A stretch of DNA of 64,000 bases. Source: Pseudomonas putida. GTDB taxonomy: Bacteria > Pseudomonadota > Gammaproteobacteria > Pseudomonadales > Pseudomonadaceae. Positions 26,271-34,780 of this stretch are shown here, piece by piece. Location of the stretch: NCBI RefSeq assembly GCF_001976065.1, contig NZ_MNAH01000009.1, positions 120,835 to 184,834 of the forward strand, read 5' to 3'. The position numbers and the translations under genes were made by a program. Every line of letters starts with the position of its first letter. Position 1 is the first letter of the stretch. The notes below the pieces were generated by a model, which saw only the letters and a list, made by a program, of their open reading frames with translations, did no database searches and was not told where the DNA came from.

Positions 26271-26720
26271 ATGAAAAAGTGGCTGACGATCATGTCCGGT
26301 GTCTTGATGGCGTTGGCGCTGGCGGCACAATCCGCTTCAGCGGCATCGGCCCCCCCATTGACCCAGGTAAAAGTGCTCAAGGTCGAATCGCCAGGCTGTG
26401 GTTTTGAGACGATTGAGGAAGGACAGGCTCAGACCCGCTGCGACCACGCGGGCCCGAACATCAGGATCTATGTGCTGGAAGTGGGCTACGGCCGCAGCCA
26501 GCCCCATGTCACGCTCGATGGCTTCGAAGTGGACGGCACCCGCACGCCGGTGTGCGCTTATGAGAACGGCAACCTGACCGATTGCGCGCAAAGGACCAAG
26601 GTCGTCGGCAACCTGTACATTTTCAATCTGGCGGGTAGGCAGGAAGGTACGTTCACCTTCAGTAATACTTCGATCAACGCGCCGGGCAACACGCTGTCGA
26701 CCCAGCTTTACATCAAGTAA
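26271..26720 (+). CDS. Small secreted protein of unknown function
   Basis: 149 residues starting at MKKWLTIMSGVLMALALAA, with a clear signal peptide ending near QSASA. The mature part has four cysteines (SPGCGF, TRCDHAG, PVCAYE, TDCAQR), enough for two disulfides, and a beta-rich look with many Thr/Asn/Val. I do not recognise a family. The ribosome site is weak. It lies alone between the divergent purine permease gene and the DJ-1-like gene. Confidence 0.7.
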   Translation: MKKWLTIMSGVLMALALAAQSASAASAPPLTQVKVLKVESPGCGFETIEEGQAQTRCDHAGPNIRIYVLEVGYGRSQPHVTLDGFEVDGTRTPVCAYENGNLTDCAQRTKVVGNLYIFNLAGRQEGTFTFSNTSINAPGNTLSTQLYIK

Positions 26721-26788
26721 CGACGGCGGCTCGAACAGGGGACAGGAAAGCTGACTACGCTCTAAGGACCCTTCTGTGGATTGTTCCC

Positions 26789-27340
26789 ATGACTTTTCGA
26801 GCCTTGATTACCCTCGCCGAGGGCGCCGATGACCTGCAGACAGTGACCTTGATCGATGTATTGCGCCGCGCCAAGGTCGAGGTCGTGGTCGCCAGCATCG
26901 AGGGGCGGCGCATGCTCACCTGTGCCCGAGGCACGCGCTTGACGTGCGATGCGATGCTGGTGGATCTACTGGCCCAGCCGTTCGATCTGATCGTCCTGCC
27001 TGGCGGCGCCACAGGGGCGCAGCACCTGACCGCTCATCAACCCCTGCAACAACTGGTCAAGGACCAGGCCGCGGCGGGCCGCCTGTTCGCCGGCATCGCC
27101 GAAGCGCCCGCGGTAGCACTGCAAACCTTCGGCGTGCTGCGCCAGCGACGCATGACTTGCCTGCCGTCGGCCAGCCATCAACTGTCGGGTTGCAACTTCG
27201 TCGATCAACCGGTGGTGGTCGACGGCAATTGCATCACCGCCCAAGGCTCGGGTGGCGCCTTGGCATTTGCGCTGACGCTGGTGGAACAGCTGTGCGGTAA
27301 AGCCACGCGGGCGATGGTGGCGGGGGAGTTGTTGGTATAG
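26789..27340 (+). CDS. DJ-1/PfpI family protein lacking the catalytic triad
   Basis: 183 residues matching DJ-1/YajL along the whole length (ALITLAEGADDLQTVTLIDVLRRA ... IVLPGGATGAQHL ... GSGGALAFALTLVEQL). All three landmark residues differ: the Glu18 position is Gln17, the nucleophile Cys106 position is Ala104 (FAGIAEAPA for the usual AICAGP/AICAAP) and the His126 position is Leu125 (MTCLPSA for THP). Glyoxalase/deglycase chemistry is therefore unlikely; a binding or chaperone role is possible. Cysteines remain at 45, 53 and 124. Confidence 0.85.
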   Translation: MTFRALITLAEGADDLQTVTLIDVLRRAKVEVVVASIEGRRMLTCARGTRLTCDAMLVDLLAQPFDLIVLPGGATGAQHLTAHQPLQQLVKDQAAAGRLFAGIAEAPAVALQTFGVLRQRRMTCLPSASHQLSGCNFVDQPVVVDGNCITAQGSGGALAFALTLVEQLCGKATRAMVAGELLV

Positions 27341-27346
27341 ACGGCG

Positions 27347-27634
27347 TCAGGCGTGAGCGGCGATGGGTTTGATGGGCGGTTGCTCACGGTGCTCCGCTTG
27401 CCACAGATCATAATCGGTCTGTACCCCTAACCACATGCGGGCCTTGCCGATCCCTGCGCGTTCCAAACGCACGGCCAAATCCGGACTGACTGGTGCATGT
27501 CCATGCAGCACCCGCGACAGATGCGGGCGCGCAAACCCAAGGTGCCGGGCGAGTTCCGCGACGCTGATACCCAGTTCAGGCAATACATCCATCAACAGTG
27601 TTTCACCAGGGTGCGGCGGGTTGTGCATGGGCAT
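27347..27634 (-). CDS. higA: Antitoxin, HigA family
   Basis: 95 residues. Starts HNPPHPGETLLMDVLPELGISVAELARHLGFARPHLSRVLHG, the classic HigA/VapI helix-turn-helix opening. AGGAGG lies six bases before the ATG at 27634. It neutralises the HigB toxin encoded 13 bases upstream and represses the operon, probably at the palindrome 27933-27955. Confidence 0.92.
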   Translation of the reverse strand: MPMHNPPHPGETLLMDVLPELGISVAELARHLGFARPHLSRVLHGHAPVSPDLAVRLERAGIGKARMWLGVQTDYDLWQAEHREQPPIKPIAAHA

Positions 27635-27647
27635 GTCCTGCCTCCTG

Positions 27648-27926
27648 TCAGTGATAATCGAGATAGTCGACCAGTTCGATATCCGATCCGGTAAATCGAA
27701 AAATGATCCGCCAGTTTCCGGAAACGGTCAGTGACCAGTACTCGGCCAACTCTCCCTTGAGTGGATGTAACCGCCACCCTGGAAGGTCGAGGTCGCCGGG
27801 TACCGCTGCGCGATCCATGAATTGCAGCATACGGCCCAGACGTTTCGCATGATCTGCGCGAATTCCCCGAGTCGAGCCTGTTTCATAGAAGCCACGAAGG
27901 CCTTTGTGCTGAAAGGATCTGATCAT
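27648..27926 (-). CDS. higB: Toxin, HigB/RelE-like mRNA interferase
   Basis: 92 residues of the RelE/ParE superfamily: FQHKGLRGFYETGSTRGI at the N-terminus, then LDLPGWRLHPLKGELAEYWSL and GNWRIIFRFTGSDIELVDYLDYH. It keeps the conserved basic and aromatic residues at the C-terminus expected of the ribosome-dependent endoribonuclease. Toxin-first gene order is typical of higBA. Confidence 0.92.
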   Translation of the reverse strand: MIRSFQHKGLRGFYETGSTRGIRADHAKRLGRMLQFMDRAAVPGDLDLPGWRLHPLKGELAEYWSLTVSGNWRIIFRFTGSDIELVDYLDYH

Positions 27927-27932
27927 GGGGGA

Positions 27933-27955
27933 AGTGTAAGGCGATACATTACACT
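27933..27955. promoter_or_regulatory. Candidate HigA operator/promoter
   Basis: AGTGTAA and TTACACT form perfect 7-base arms around nine bases, ending seven bases before the higB start. The minus strand contains TGTAAT as a possible -10 within the arm, so binding would block the promoter. Confidence 0.6.
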
Positions 27956-28010
27956 CTATGCGTTAACTATGTATTGCACCTGGTCGGCAAATTTGTGATC
28001 GGCAGCGGCC

Positions 28011-29249
28011 TCAAGCCTTCACCTCTTCCACCGGCACATGCATCCGGTCGCGGTTGGCCAGGGTCGGGAACAGTTTGATCCAGGTCCCGGTAACCACCAG
28101 CGTGCCGATACCGCCCATGACCACTGCCGGCACGGTGCCGAACCAGTGGGCGGTCAGGCCGGATTCGAATTCCCCCAGTTGATTCGACGCGCCAATGAAC
28201 AGACCGTTCACGGCACTGACCCGCCCGCGCATTTCGTCCGGGGTTTCCAGTTGCACGAAAGAGGCGCGGATCACCATGCTGATCATGTCGGCCGCGCCCA
28301 GGACCACCAGCACGGCCAACGAAAACCAGAACGAGGTCGACAGGCCGAAGGCGATCGTCGCCACGCCGAACACACCCACGGCGGTGAACATGACCCGCCC
28401 GACATTGCGCTCCACGGCGAACCGCGCCAGGAATAGCGACATCAGCAGCGCACCCACCGCTGGTGCTGAACGCAGCAGGCCCAGGCCCCACGGGCCTGTC
28501 AACAGAATGTCCTTGGCGAACACCGGCAGCAGCGCCGTCGCACCCCCCAGCAGGACGGCGAACAGGTCGAGGGAAATGGCGCCGAGGATATCCGGGCGAC
28601 TGCGGATGAAACGGATGCCCGCCAAGAGTGAATCCAGCGTGGCCTTGCCCTTGTTCAGAGGCGTTTGCCGGGCGGGCAGGTTCAGCATCAATGCGCAGGC
28701 GATGAGGTACAGGATCACCGTCGGGCCATACACCCAGACACTGCCGAAGGCGTAGAGCAAGCCACCGAGGGCCGGGGCGACGATGGTCGCCGATTGCTGG
28801 GCCGATTGTGCGGCGGCCACGGCCCGGGGAAACAGTGCGCTGGGCACGATGCTCGGCAGCAAGGCTTGAGTGGTGGGCATTTCGAACGAGCGCGCGGCGC
28901 CGAGCAGGAACGCGAGGATGAAGATCATTTCCCGGGTGACATGGTCTGTCGCGCTGCCGATGGCCAGCGACAGGGCGATCAGCGCTTGCAGCGACTGGCA
29001 GATGGCCGCGACCTTGCGCCGGTCGTAGCGATCGGCGACATGCCCGGTGTGCAGCATGAACAGCACGCGCGGCGCGAACTCCACGAGCCCGACCAGGCCC
29101 AGGTCGAGCACGTTGCCGGTCAGTTGGTAGAGATTCCAGCCGATGGCCACGGTGAGCATCTGAAAACCGCTGGCGGTGAAGACCCGGGCCAGCCAGAAAG
29201 CGATGAAAGGGCGATGGTGACGTAACAGCAAGGGCTCATGGCTGGGCAT
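28011..29249 (-). CDS. MFS transporter, EntS/MFS_3 type
   Basis: 412 residues, about twelve membrane segments. Opening HRPFIAFWLARVFTASGFQMLTVAIGWNLYQLTG and GHVADRYDRRKVAAI are typical of the EntS-like exporters; SFVQLETPDEMRGRVSAVNGLFIGASNQLGEFESG is the family's C-terminal signature. In enterobacteria EntS exports enterobactin, but no siderophore genes are nearby, so the substrate is open. Confidence 0.84.
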   Translation of the reverse strand: MPSHEPLLLRHHRPFIAFWLARVFTASGFQMLTVAIGWNLYQLTGNVLDLGLVGLVEFAPRVLFMLHTGHVADRYDRRKVAAICQSLQALIALSLAIGSATDHVTREMIFILAFLLGAARSFEMPTTQALLPSIVPSALFPRAVAAAQSAQQSATIVAPALGGLLYAFGSVWVYGPTVILYLIACALMLNLPARQTPLNKGKATLDSLLAGIRFIRSRPDILGAISLDLFAVLLGGATALLPVFAKDILLTGPWGLGLLRSAPAVGALLMSLFLARFAVERNVGRVMFTAVGVFGVATIAFGLSTSFWFSLAVLVVLGAADMISMVIRASFVQLETPDEMRGRVSAVNGLFIGASNQLGEFESGLTAHWFGTVPAVVMGGIGTLVVTGTWIKLFPTLANRDRMHVPVEEVKA

Positions 29250-29650
29250 TTGAAGGCAAGTCTGGGGAGGGAAAGGGCGAGATTATCACCAAGCTGTAAC
29301 AGGAAGTTGCGAGGCGGGAAAATTTCGTTAGCCAAGCATCGATTTCACTGGCTGATGGCCCACTTCCTTCCGGTGATTCCGTTTCAACCTGTGACTGAAA
29401 CCGTGAGGCAACTTGTCACGCGGCAAAAGGCCACGCGGTTCATCCGCGCAAATGGGACTACTCTTTCATCGTTGATTGATCCAGATCAAGACCGGCAAAA
29501 GGAATTGATCCGGCGGCCGTGAGGCCAGACTCCCTGCGTTGTGATGCGTACAAAAAAAGAACAAACAGAGATTCGCCACACTCCATATCCGTGGGGGCCG
29601 TGGGTGCAGGCTTCGAGCCCGCAGCCGTACTACCTGACAGAGGAAGACTT
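29250..29650. other. cioA upstream region
   Basis: 401 bases without a credible gene between the divergent MFS gene and cioA. It carries the ANR/FNR box at 29476-29489, an AAGAACAA run at 29557-29564 and a small GGCT-TCG-AGCC hairpin about 30 bases before the cioA start. The leader may be long. Confidence 0.55.
29476..29489. promoter_or_regulatory. ANR/FNR box upstream of cioAB
   Basis: TTGAT-CCAG-ATCAA is an exact match to the FNR-family consensus TTGAT-N4-ATCAA, 162-175 bases before the cioA start. ANR is known to influence cioAB in P. aeruginosa under low oxygen; here the site could repress or activate depending on the start of transcription, which I cannot place. Confidence 0.7.
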
Positions 29651-31087
29651 ATGTTCGGTTTAGAGGCACTTGATCTCGCCCGAATTCAGTTCGCGTTTAC
29701 CATCTCGTTCCACATCCTGTTTCCAGCCATCACCATCGGCCTGGCGAGTTACCTGGCGGTGCTCGAAGGCTTGTGGCTGAAAACCCATAACGACACCTAC
29801 CGAGACCTTTACCATTTCTGGTCGAAGATCTTTGCCGTCAACTTCGGCATGGGGGTGGTCTCAGGCCTGGTCATGGCCTATCAGTTCGGCACCAACTGGA
29901 GCCGCTTCTCGGACTTCGCCGGCTCGGTCACCGGTCCGTTGCTGACCTATGAAGTGCTCACGGCATTCTTCCTCGAAGCCGGCTTCCTCGGCGTCATGCT
30001 GTTCGGCTGGAACAAGGTTGGGCGCGGCCTGCACTTCTTTTCCACGGTCATGGTGGCCATTGGCACGCTGATATCGACCTTCTGGATCCTCGCCTCCAAC
30101 AGCTGGATGCAAACGCCCCAGGGCTTTGAAATCATCAACGGCCAGGTCATTCCCACCGACTGGCTGGCGGTGATCTTCAACCCGTCGTTCCCGTACCGCC
30201 TGATGCACATGGCGACGGCGGCGTTTGTCGCCACGGCGTTCTTCGTTGGCTCCTCGGCAGCCTGGCATCTGCTGCGCGGCAAGGATAACCCGGCCATTCG
30301 CAAGATGCTGTCGATGGCAATGTGGATGGCCTTGATCGTCGCGCCGATCCAAGCCGTCATCGGCGACTTCCATGGCCTCAATACACTGGAACACCAGCCG
30401 GCCAAGATCGCCGCGATCGAAGGCCACTGGGAAAACAAAGGCGACGAGGCGACGCCACTGATCCTGTTCGGCTGGCCGGACATGAAAGAAGAGAAAACCA
30501 GGTTCGCCGTCGAGATCCCGTACCTGGGCAGCCTGATCCTGACCCACTCGCTGGACAAGCAAGTGCCGGCGCTCAAGGAGTTCCCGCCCGAGGACCGGCC
30601 CAACTCGACCATTGTGTTCTGGTCGTTCCGGATCATGGTCGGCCTCGGATTCCTGATGATCTTCACCGGCCTGTGGAGCCTGTGGCTGCGCAAGCGCGAC
30701 GGGCTGTACACCTCACGGCCTTTCCTCTACCTGGCATTGTGGATGGGGCCGTCCGGGCTGATCGCGATCCTCGCCGGTTGGTTCACCACAGAAATCGGTC
30801 GTCAGCCCTGGGTGGTCTACGGCCTGATGCGCACGGCGGATGCATCCTCCAACCATAGCTTCATGCAGATGAGCATCACCTTGATCCTGTTCGTGGTGGT
30901 GTACTTCGCACTCTTCGGTGCCGGCCTCGGCTACATGATGCGCCTGGTGCGCAAAGGGCCGAAGATCGACGAAGGCAAGGAAACCAACGAAGGCGGCCCC
31001 GGCCAGAAACGCACCCCGGCGCGTCCTTTGTCCGCCGCCGACGATGAACCCGCGGATGCCGACCACATCGTGACCAAGGAGATTTGA
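29651..31087 (+). CDS. cioA: Cyanide-insensitive ubiquinol oxidase subunit I
   Basis: 478 residues from the ATG at 29651 with AGAGGAAG before it. Cytochrome bd subunit I: His ligand region ARIQFAFTISFHILFPAITIGLAS at the start, GWNKVGRGLHFFST, HMATAAFVATAF, and the GWFTTEIGRQPWVVYGLMRT block. The quinol (Q) loop is short, as in the CIO subgroup. It oxidises ubiquinol and reduces oxygen in the inner membrane with resistance to cyanide. Forms an operon with cioB (3-base gap) and the DUF2474 gene. Confidence 0.93.
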   Translation: MFGLEALDLARIQFAFTISFHILFPAITIGLASYLAVLEGLWLKTHNDTYRDLYHFWSKIFAVNFGMGVVSGLVMAYQFGTNWSRFSDFAGSVTGPLLTYEVLTAFFLEAGFLGVMLFGWNKVGRGLHFFSTVMVAIGTLISTFWILASNSWMQTPQGFEIINGQVIPTDWLAVIFNPSFPYRLMHMATAAFVATAFFVGSSAAWHLLRGKDNPAIRKMLSMAMWMALIVAPIQAVIGDFHGLNTLEHQPAKIAAIEGHWENKGDEATPLILFGWPDMKEEKTRFAVEIPYLGSLILTHSLDKQVPALKEFPPEDRPNSTIVFWSFRIMVGLGFLMIFTGLWSLWLRKRDGLYTSRPFLYLALWMGPSGLIAILAGWFTTEIGRQPWVVYGLMRTADASSNHSFMQMSITLILFVVVYFALFGAGLGYMMRLVRKGPKIDEGKETNEGGPGQKRTPARPLSAADDEPADADHIVTKEI

Positions 31088-31090
31088 ATC

Positions 31091-32098
31091 ATGGGTATTG
31101 ATCTTCCGCTGATCTGGGCCGTGATCATCATCTTCGGCATCATGATGTACGTGGTCATGGATGGCTTCGACCTCGGTATCGGCATTCTCTTTCCGTTCAT
31201 TCCCGGCAAGACCGACCGCGATGTGATGATGAACACCGTGGCCCCGGTCTGGGACGGCAACGAGACGTGGCTGGTGCTGGGCGGTGCGGCGTTGTTCGGG
31301 GCTTTCCCGCTGGCCTATTCGGTGGTGCTCTCAGCCTTGTATCTGCCGCTGATTTTCATGCTCGTCGGGCTGATTTTCCGCGGCGTGGCGTTCGAGTTCC
31401 GCTTCAAGGCCAAGGATGACAAGCGTCACTTGTGGGACAAGGCCTTCATCGGCGGTTCGATTGCGGCAACGTTTTTCCAGGGCGTGGCGCTGGGGGCGTT
31501 CATCGATGGCTTGCCGGTGGTCGATCGGCAGTTTGCCGGCGGCTCGCTGGATTGGCTGACACCCTTCACAATGTTCTGCGGCGCGGCGCTGGTCGTGGCG
31601 TACGCATTACTCGGTTGCACCTGGCTGATCATGAAGACCGAAGGCAAGTTGCAGGAGCAGATGCACGACCTGGCGCGACCCTTGGCGTTCGTGTTGTTGG
31701 CGGTGATCGGTATCGTCAGCATCTGGACACCTCTGGCCCACGCCGAGATCGCAGCCCGCTGGTTCACCTTGCCGAACCTGTTCTGGTTCCTGCCGGTGCC
31801 GATCCTGGTGTTGGTGACGTTGTATGGCTTGATGCGTGCCGTGGCCCGCAATGCGCACTACACGCCATTCCTGCTGACATTGGTGCTGATCTTCCTCGGT
31901 TACAGCGGCCTGGGGATCAGCCTGTGGCCGAACATCGTGCCGCCGTCGATCTCGATCTGGGACGCCGCCGCGCCCCCGCAAAGCCAAGGATTCATGCTGG
32001 TAGGGACGCTGTTCATCATCCCGTTCATCCTGGGTTATACCTTCTGGAGCTATTACGTGTTCCGCGGCAAGGTCACCCACGAGGATGGTTATCACTAG
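31091..32098 (+). CDS. cioB: Cyanide-insensitive ubiquinol oxidase subunit II
   Basis: 335 residues, cytochrome bd subunit II with about eight to nine helices (YVVMDGFDLGIGILFPF, APVWDGNETWLVLGGAALFGAFP, GVAFEFRFKA, SLWPNIVPPSISIWDAAAPP). Strong AAGGAGA ribosome site. Partner of CioA in the same membrane complex. Confidence 0.93.
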   Translation: MGIDLPLIWAVIIIFGIMMYVVMDGFDLGIGILFPFIPGKTDRDVMMNTVAPVWDGNETWLVLGGAALFGAFPLAYSVVLSALYLPLIFMLVGLIFRGVAFEFRFKAKDDKRHLWDKAFIGGSIAATFFQGVALGAFIDGLPVVDRQFAGGSLDWLTPFTMFCGAALVVAYALLGCTWLIMKTEGKLQEQMHDLARPLAFVLLAVIGIVSIWTPLAHAEIAARWFTLPNLFWFLPVPILVLVTLYGLMRAVARNAHYTPFLLTLVLIFLGYSGLGISLWPNIVPPSISIWDAAAPPQSQGFMLVGTLFIIPFILGYTFWSYYVFRGKVTHEDGYH

Positions 32099-32186
32099 GA
32101 CTCCTGTGGGCGCCAGCCGACTAAGGGCGGCGTTGCGACGATGGCGTCATTACCGGCGCCATCCAACCTTGATTGGAGGATGTGTC

Positions 32187-32354
32187 ATGCCCGGCAAACA
32201 CTCCCTGCACGACATTGAAGAAGCTGAGAAAAAACCGCTGTGGCAACGGATCGGCTGGTTGGCCTTGATCTGGGCTGGCAGCGTCGGTGCGCTGTTCATC
32301 GTGGCCAGCCTGATGCGGATGTTCATGAATGCCGCAGGCCTTACCACTCACTGA
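32187..32354 (+). CDS. DUF2474 small membrane protein of the Cio oxidase
   Basis: 55 residues with a good GGAGG site. A charged N-terminus (HSLHDIEEAEKKPLWQRIGW) leads into one membrane helix. Proteins of this family regularly follow cioAB and are plausibly a CydX-like accessory subunit, though they are not similar in sequence. It lies 88 bases after cioB and before the terminator. Confidence 0.85.
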   Translation: MPGKHSLHDIEEAEKKPLWQRIGWLALIWAGSVGALFIVASLMRMFMNAAGLTTH

Positions 32355-32380
32355 CAGAATCGATATCCAGCCTTTGGCAT

Positions 32381-32409
32381 AAAAAAACCCTCCATCTGGA
32401 GGGTTTTTT
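32381..32409. terminator. Bidirectional terminator between cio operon and rlmG
   Basis: CCCTCC-ATCT-GGAGGG flanked by seven A and six T, so it can end transcripts from both sides. Confidence 0.9.
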
Positions 32410-32417
32410 CTTGCGTG

Positions 32418-33542
32418 TTACTTACGCGCTTTGAGAATCACGAATTTAGGCGTGGCCGCCACTTGCTCGACCCCGCGGAACAAACGCGCCAGCTTACTGT
32501 GATAGCCCAGATGACGGTTGCCGACGATGTACAGCGCACCGCCCACCACCAGCGCCTCCCGGGCTTGCTGGAACATCCGCCAGGCGAGGAAGTCGCCGAC
32601 CACCTGTTGTTGGTGAAACGGTGGATTGCACAGCACGACATCCAGCGATTGCGGTTCCTGCCCGGCCAGGCCATCGCCCGCCCGTACGATCACCTCCCGC
32701 TCGCCCAGCGTGGCGCGCCAGTTTTCGGCGGCCGATTGCACCGCCATGAAAGACTCATCTACCAGCGTGTAGCGGGCTTCGGGGTTTTGCAGGGCACTGG
32801 CAATCGCCAGCACGCCGTTACCGCAACCGAGATCGGCGACCCTGGCGCTGCCGAGGTTCTTGGGCAGGTGCGGCAAGAAGGCTCGCGTGCCGATGTCCAG
32901 ACCTTCCCGGCAGAACACGTTGGCGTGATTGAGCAGCTCGATCGCCGGTTCATCGAGTCGATAGCGGGTCGGGTAGGGGGACGCGACGCCAGCCTTGGCT
33001 TGAGCCGTGGCGATCAGCAACCGGGCTTTTTTTACCGCCAATGAGGCCTGCACCGGGCCGACATAACGCTCAAGCAGATCGCCCGCAGCGCGCGGCAGAT
33101 GCTTGACCATTGCCCCGGCAATCACCTGGGCACCGGGAGCCAATTGGCCCTGCAGACGGATCAGCTGTTCTTCCAGCAATGCCAATGTCTTTGGCACCCG
33201 GATCAGCACCCGGTCGAACGGCCCCGCGAAGGATTCGCTGGCCGGTACGTAGGGCACGGCGTCAAACGCCTGGCCATTGCGGACCAGATTCTTTTCCAAC
33301 CCCTGCAAGGCCAGGAATGAATCGCCACTGCTGGTCACATTGACCTTGCCTGCCAGGCTGACGGCCAATGCGCCAAAACTGTCGTTGAGCACCAGCACCC
33401 GCGTGTCCACCGTGGGCCGCTGTTCAGCCAGGTGATTGAGCAGGTACTCATCTGCAGCGTCAAAGGCTTGCAGCGGTTCGTTCTGCTGTTCGGGCTGGCG
33501 GATCAGGTCGAGCTGGGCGAACGGGGTTTCGAGCAAGGGCAT
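32418..33542 (-). CDS. rlmG: 23S rRNA (guanine-N2-)-methyltransferase RlmG
   Basis: 374 residues from the ATG at 33542, whose product opens MPLLETPFAQLDLIRQPEQQ. An N-terminal degenerate methyltransferase-like domain (LLNHL ... VLVLNDSFGALAVSL) precedes the SAM domain with VADLGCGNGVLAIAS and the catalytic NPPF motif in VVLCNPPFHQQQ. It methylates G1835 of 23S rRNA. No clear ribosome site is seen before this ATG; upstream starts would add an arginine-rich tail foreign to the family. Confidence 0.88.
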   Translation of the reverse strand: MPLLETPFAQLDLIRQPEQQNEPLQAFDAADEYLLNHLAEQRPTVDTRVLVLNDSFGALAVSLAGKVNVTSSGDSFLALQGLEKNLVRNGQAFDAVPYVPASESFAGPFDRVLIRVPKTLALLEEQLIRLQGQLAPGAQVIAGAMVKHLPRAAGDLLERYVGPVQASLAVKKARLLIATAQAKAGVASPYPTRYRLDEPAIELLNHANVFCREGLDIGTRAFLPHLPKNLGSARVADLGCGNGVLAIASALQNPEARYTLVDESFMAVQSAAENWRATLGEREVIVRAGDGLAGQEPQSLDVVLCNPPFHQQQVVGDFLAWRMFQQAREALVVGGALYIVGNRHLGYHSKLARLFRGVEQVAATPKFVILKARK

Positions 33543-33707
33543 CGGGCAGGAGGCTCTGATAGATGGACGAGGATGTTCCGCGGCCCTGGGGCGTTGTTGC
33601 GGGCGGGACCGTCCGAGTGAAATGCGGCATGATGTTTTACACGTCATCACTCGAGAGGGATGCAAATGGTACGATTTTTTCTTTTGGATTACTCGCAGGT
33701 TTTGTGA

Positions 33708-34439
33708 TCAGCGCAGCGCGTCGCTCCCCAGATAACCGCCTTTTACCGCGGCAATGACGGCCGAAATCTTGTTGTTGACGCCCAGTTTCTCGATCGCACT
33801 CTGCACATGGAAATTGACGGTGCGGGCACTGAGATTGAGAATCCTGGCGCTCTCGTAGGCCGTCTTGCCATCGGCTGCGAGTTTCAGCACGTCGACTTCC
33901 CGCAGCGACAGATGCGGCGAAGCCAATTTTGCCGGGTGTTTTGGCAGTGATCGTACGGCCAGTGCATGCAGGTGCTGTCCCATGAAGACGGAGAAACCGA
34001 GATTCTCGTACAGCTCGAACGAGCTGATCGGACAATGGCTCCTGGCCAGGCTCAGGATGCTGCACAGACCGCTTTCGTCGTCATGCACCGATTGCGACCA
34101 GCCATGCTGGAATCCCTGTGTTTCCAGCGCGTCCCACATCGAAGGGACTTTGCAAAAGAGCTCTTCACTCCAGAGCACCGGCAGCATTGTTTGATTGCAA
34201 TGTGCCACTATCGGATCGATGTCCCTGAACTTTTTTTGTTCATATTCGTTGTTCCAGCTTGCAGGGTAATTGTTGAGTCTAAGTGTATTCAATTGCTCCG
34301 ATCTGATTTTGTAAGCGACTGAAAATTCGAAAAATTTATATCCGATATTTTTCGCGAAACGCAGCGCTACCTGATAGGCGGTATCAATCTCCTTGGCGCT
34401 GGCTAACTGGCTGAGTTGTAATTCCTTCCACCTTTCCAT
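33708..34439 (-). CDS. Orphan LuxR-type regulator with AHL-binding domain
   Basis: 243 residues from the ATG at 34439, supported by GGAG seven bases upstream. The autoinducer-binding domain (about 15-165) keeps the canonical contact residues: Trp and Tyr in SWNNEY, Asp-Pro in DIDPIV, Trp in LPVLWSEE and Gly in SGLCSIL. The C-terminal LuxR helix-turn-helix reads LSLREVDVLKLAADGKTAYESARILNLSARTVNFHVQ. No luxI-type gene is in the window, so it is a solo regulator sensing foreign or distant signals. The N-terminal half and its upstream region are noticeably AT-rich compared with neighbours, suggesting acquisition or relaxed codon use. Confidence 0.87.
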   Translation of the reverse strand: MERWKELQLSQLASAKEIDTAYQVALRFAKNIGYKFFEFSVAYKIRSEQLNTLRLNNYPASWNNEYEQKKFRDIDPIVAHCNQTMLPVLWSEELFCKVPSMWDALETQGFQHGWSQSVHDDESGLCSILSLARSHCPISSFELYENLGFSVFMGQHLHALAVRSLPKHPAKLASPHLSLREVDVLKLAADGKTAYESARILNLSARTVNFHVQSAIEKLGVNNKISAVIAAVKGGYLGSDALR

Positions 34440-34780
34440 CTTTGAGCTCCAATTTATATTGGCTCCGACGTGTATGGGTCCAATGTCCAGTACGCACGGA
34501 TTGTAGGATGTTTCACACACGGGGGTGAGAATTTTTTGTTTTGTTTGAATTTATAAAACGGGTTTATGGTTCTAATGTGATTGAGTTAAAAGCAGGTATT
34601 AAATGTCGATTTTAATATGATTGTCGGTATTGTTATCGGGGTAACTGATTAGTTAAAAGGGTGTGAGAAGGTTGGGAGTGTCATGCATTCGATTATGATC
34701 GCTAAAGACACTACAAATCACCGGTGTTTATGGGGTTCGCTTTGCGAGACACTGCGGTCATGTGTTGAAGGGAGCACCCC
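34440..34780. other. AT-rich divergent region luxR/fpr
   Basis: 341 bases without a gene, much richer in A+T than the surroundings. A TAACT-GATT-AGTTA palindrome lies at 34642-34655. No lux-box match (ACCTGCC-type dyad) was found by eye. The fpr end carries a GAAGGGAG ribosome site. Confidence 0.5.

Noticed and set aside
29557..29564. AAGAACAA as an Hfq/Crc motif in the cioA leader
   Set aside because: Fits the loose pattern only, and is about 90 bases from the start codon rather than at the ribosome site.
34642..34655. TAACT-GATT-AGTTA palindrome between luxR and fpr, similar to the quinate-cluster element
   Set aside because: Lies in AT-rich DNA where short palindromes arise by chance, and lacks the GTAC half; not linked functionally to quinate genes.
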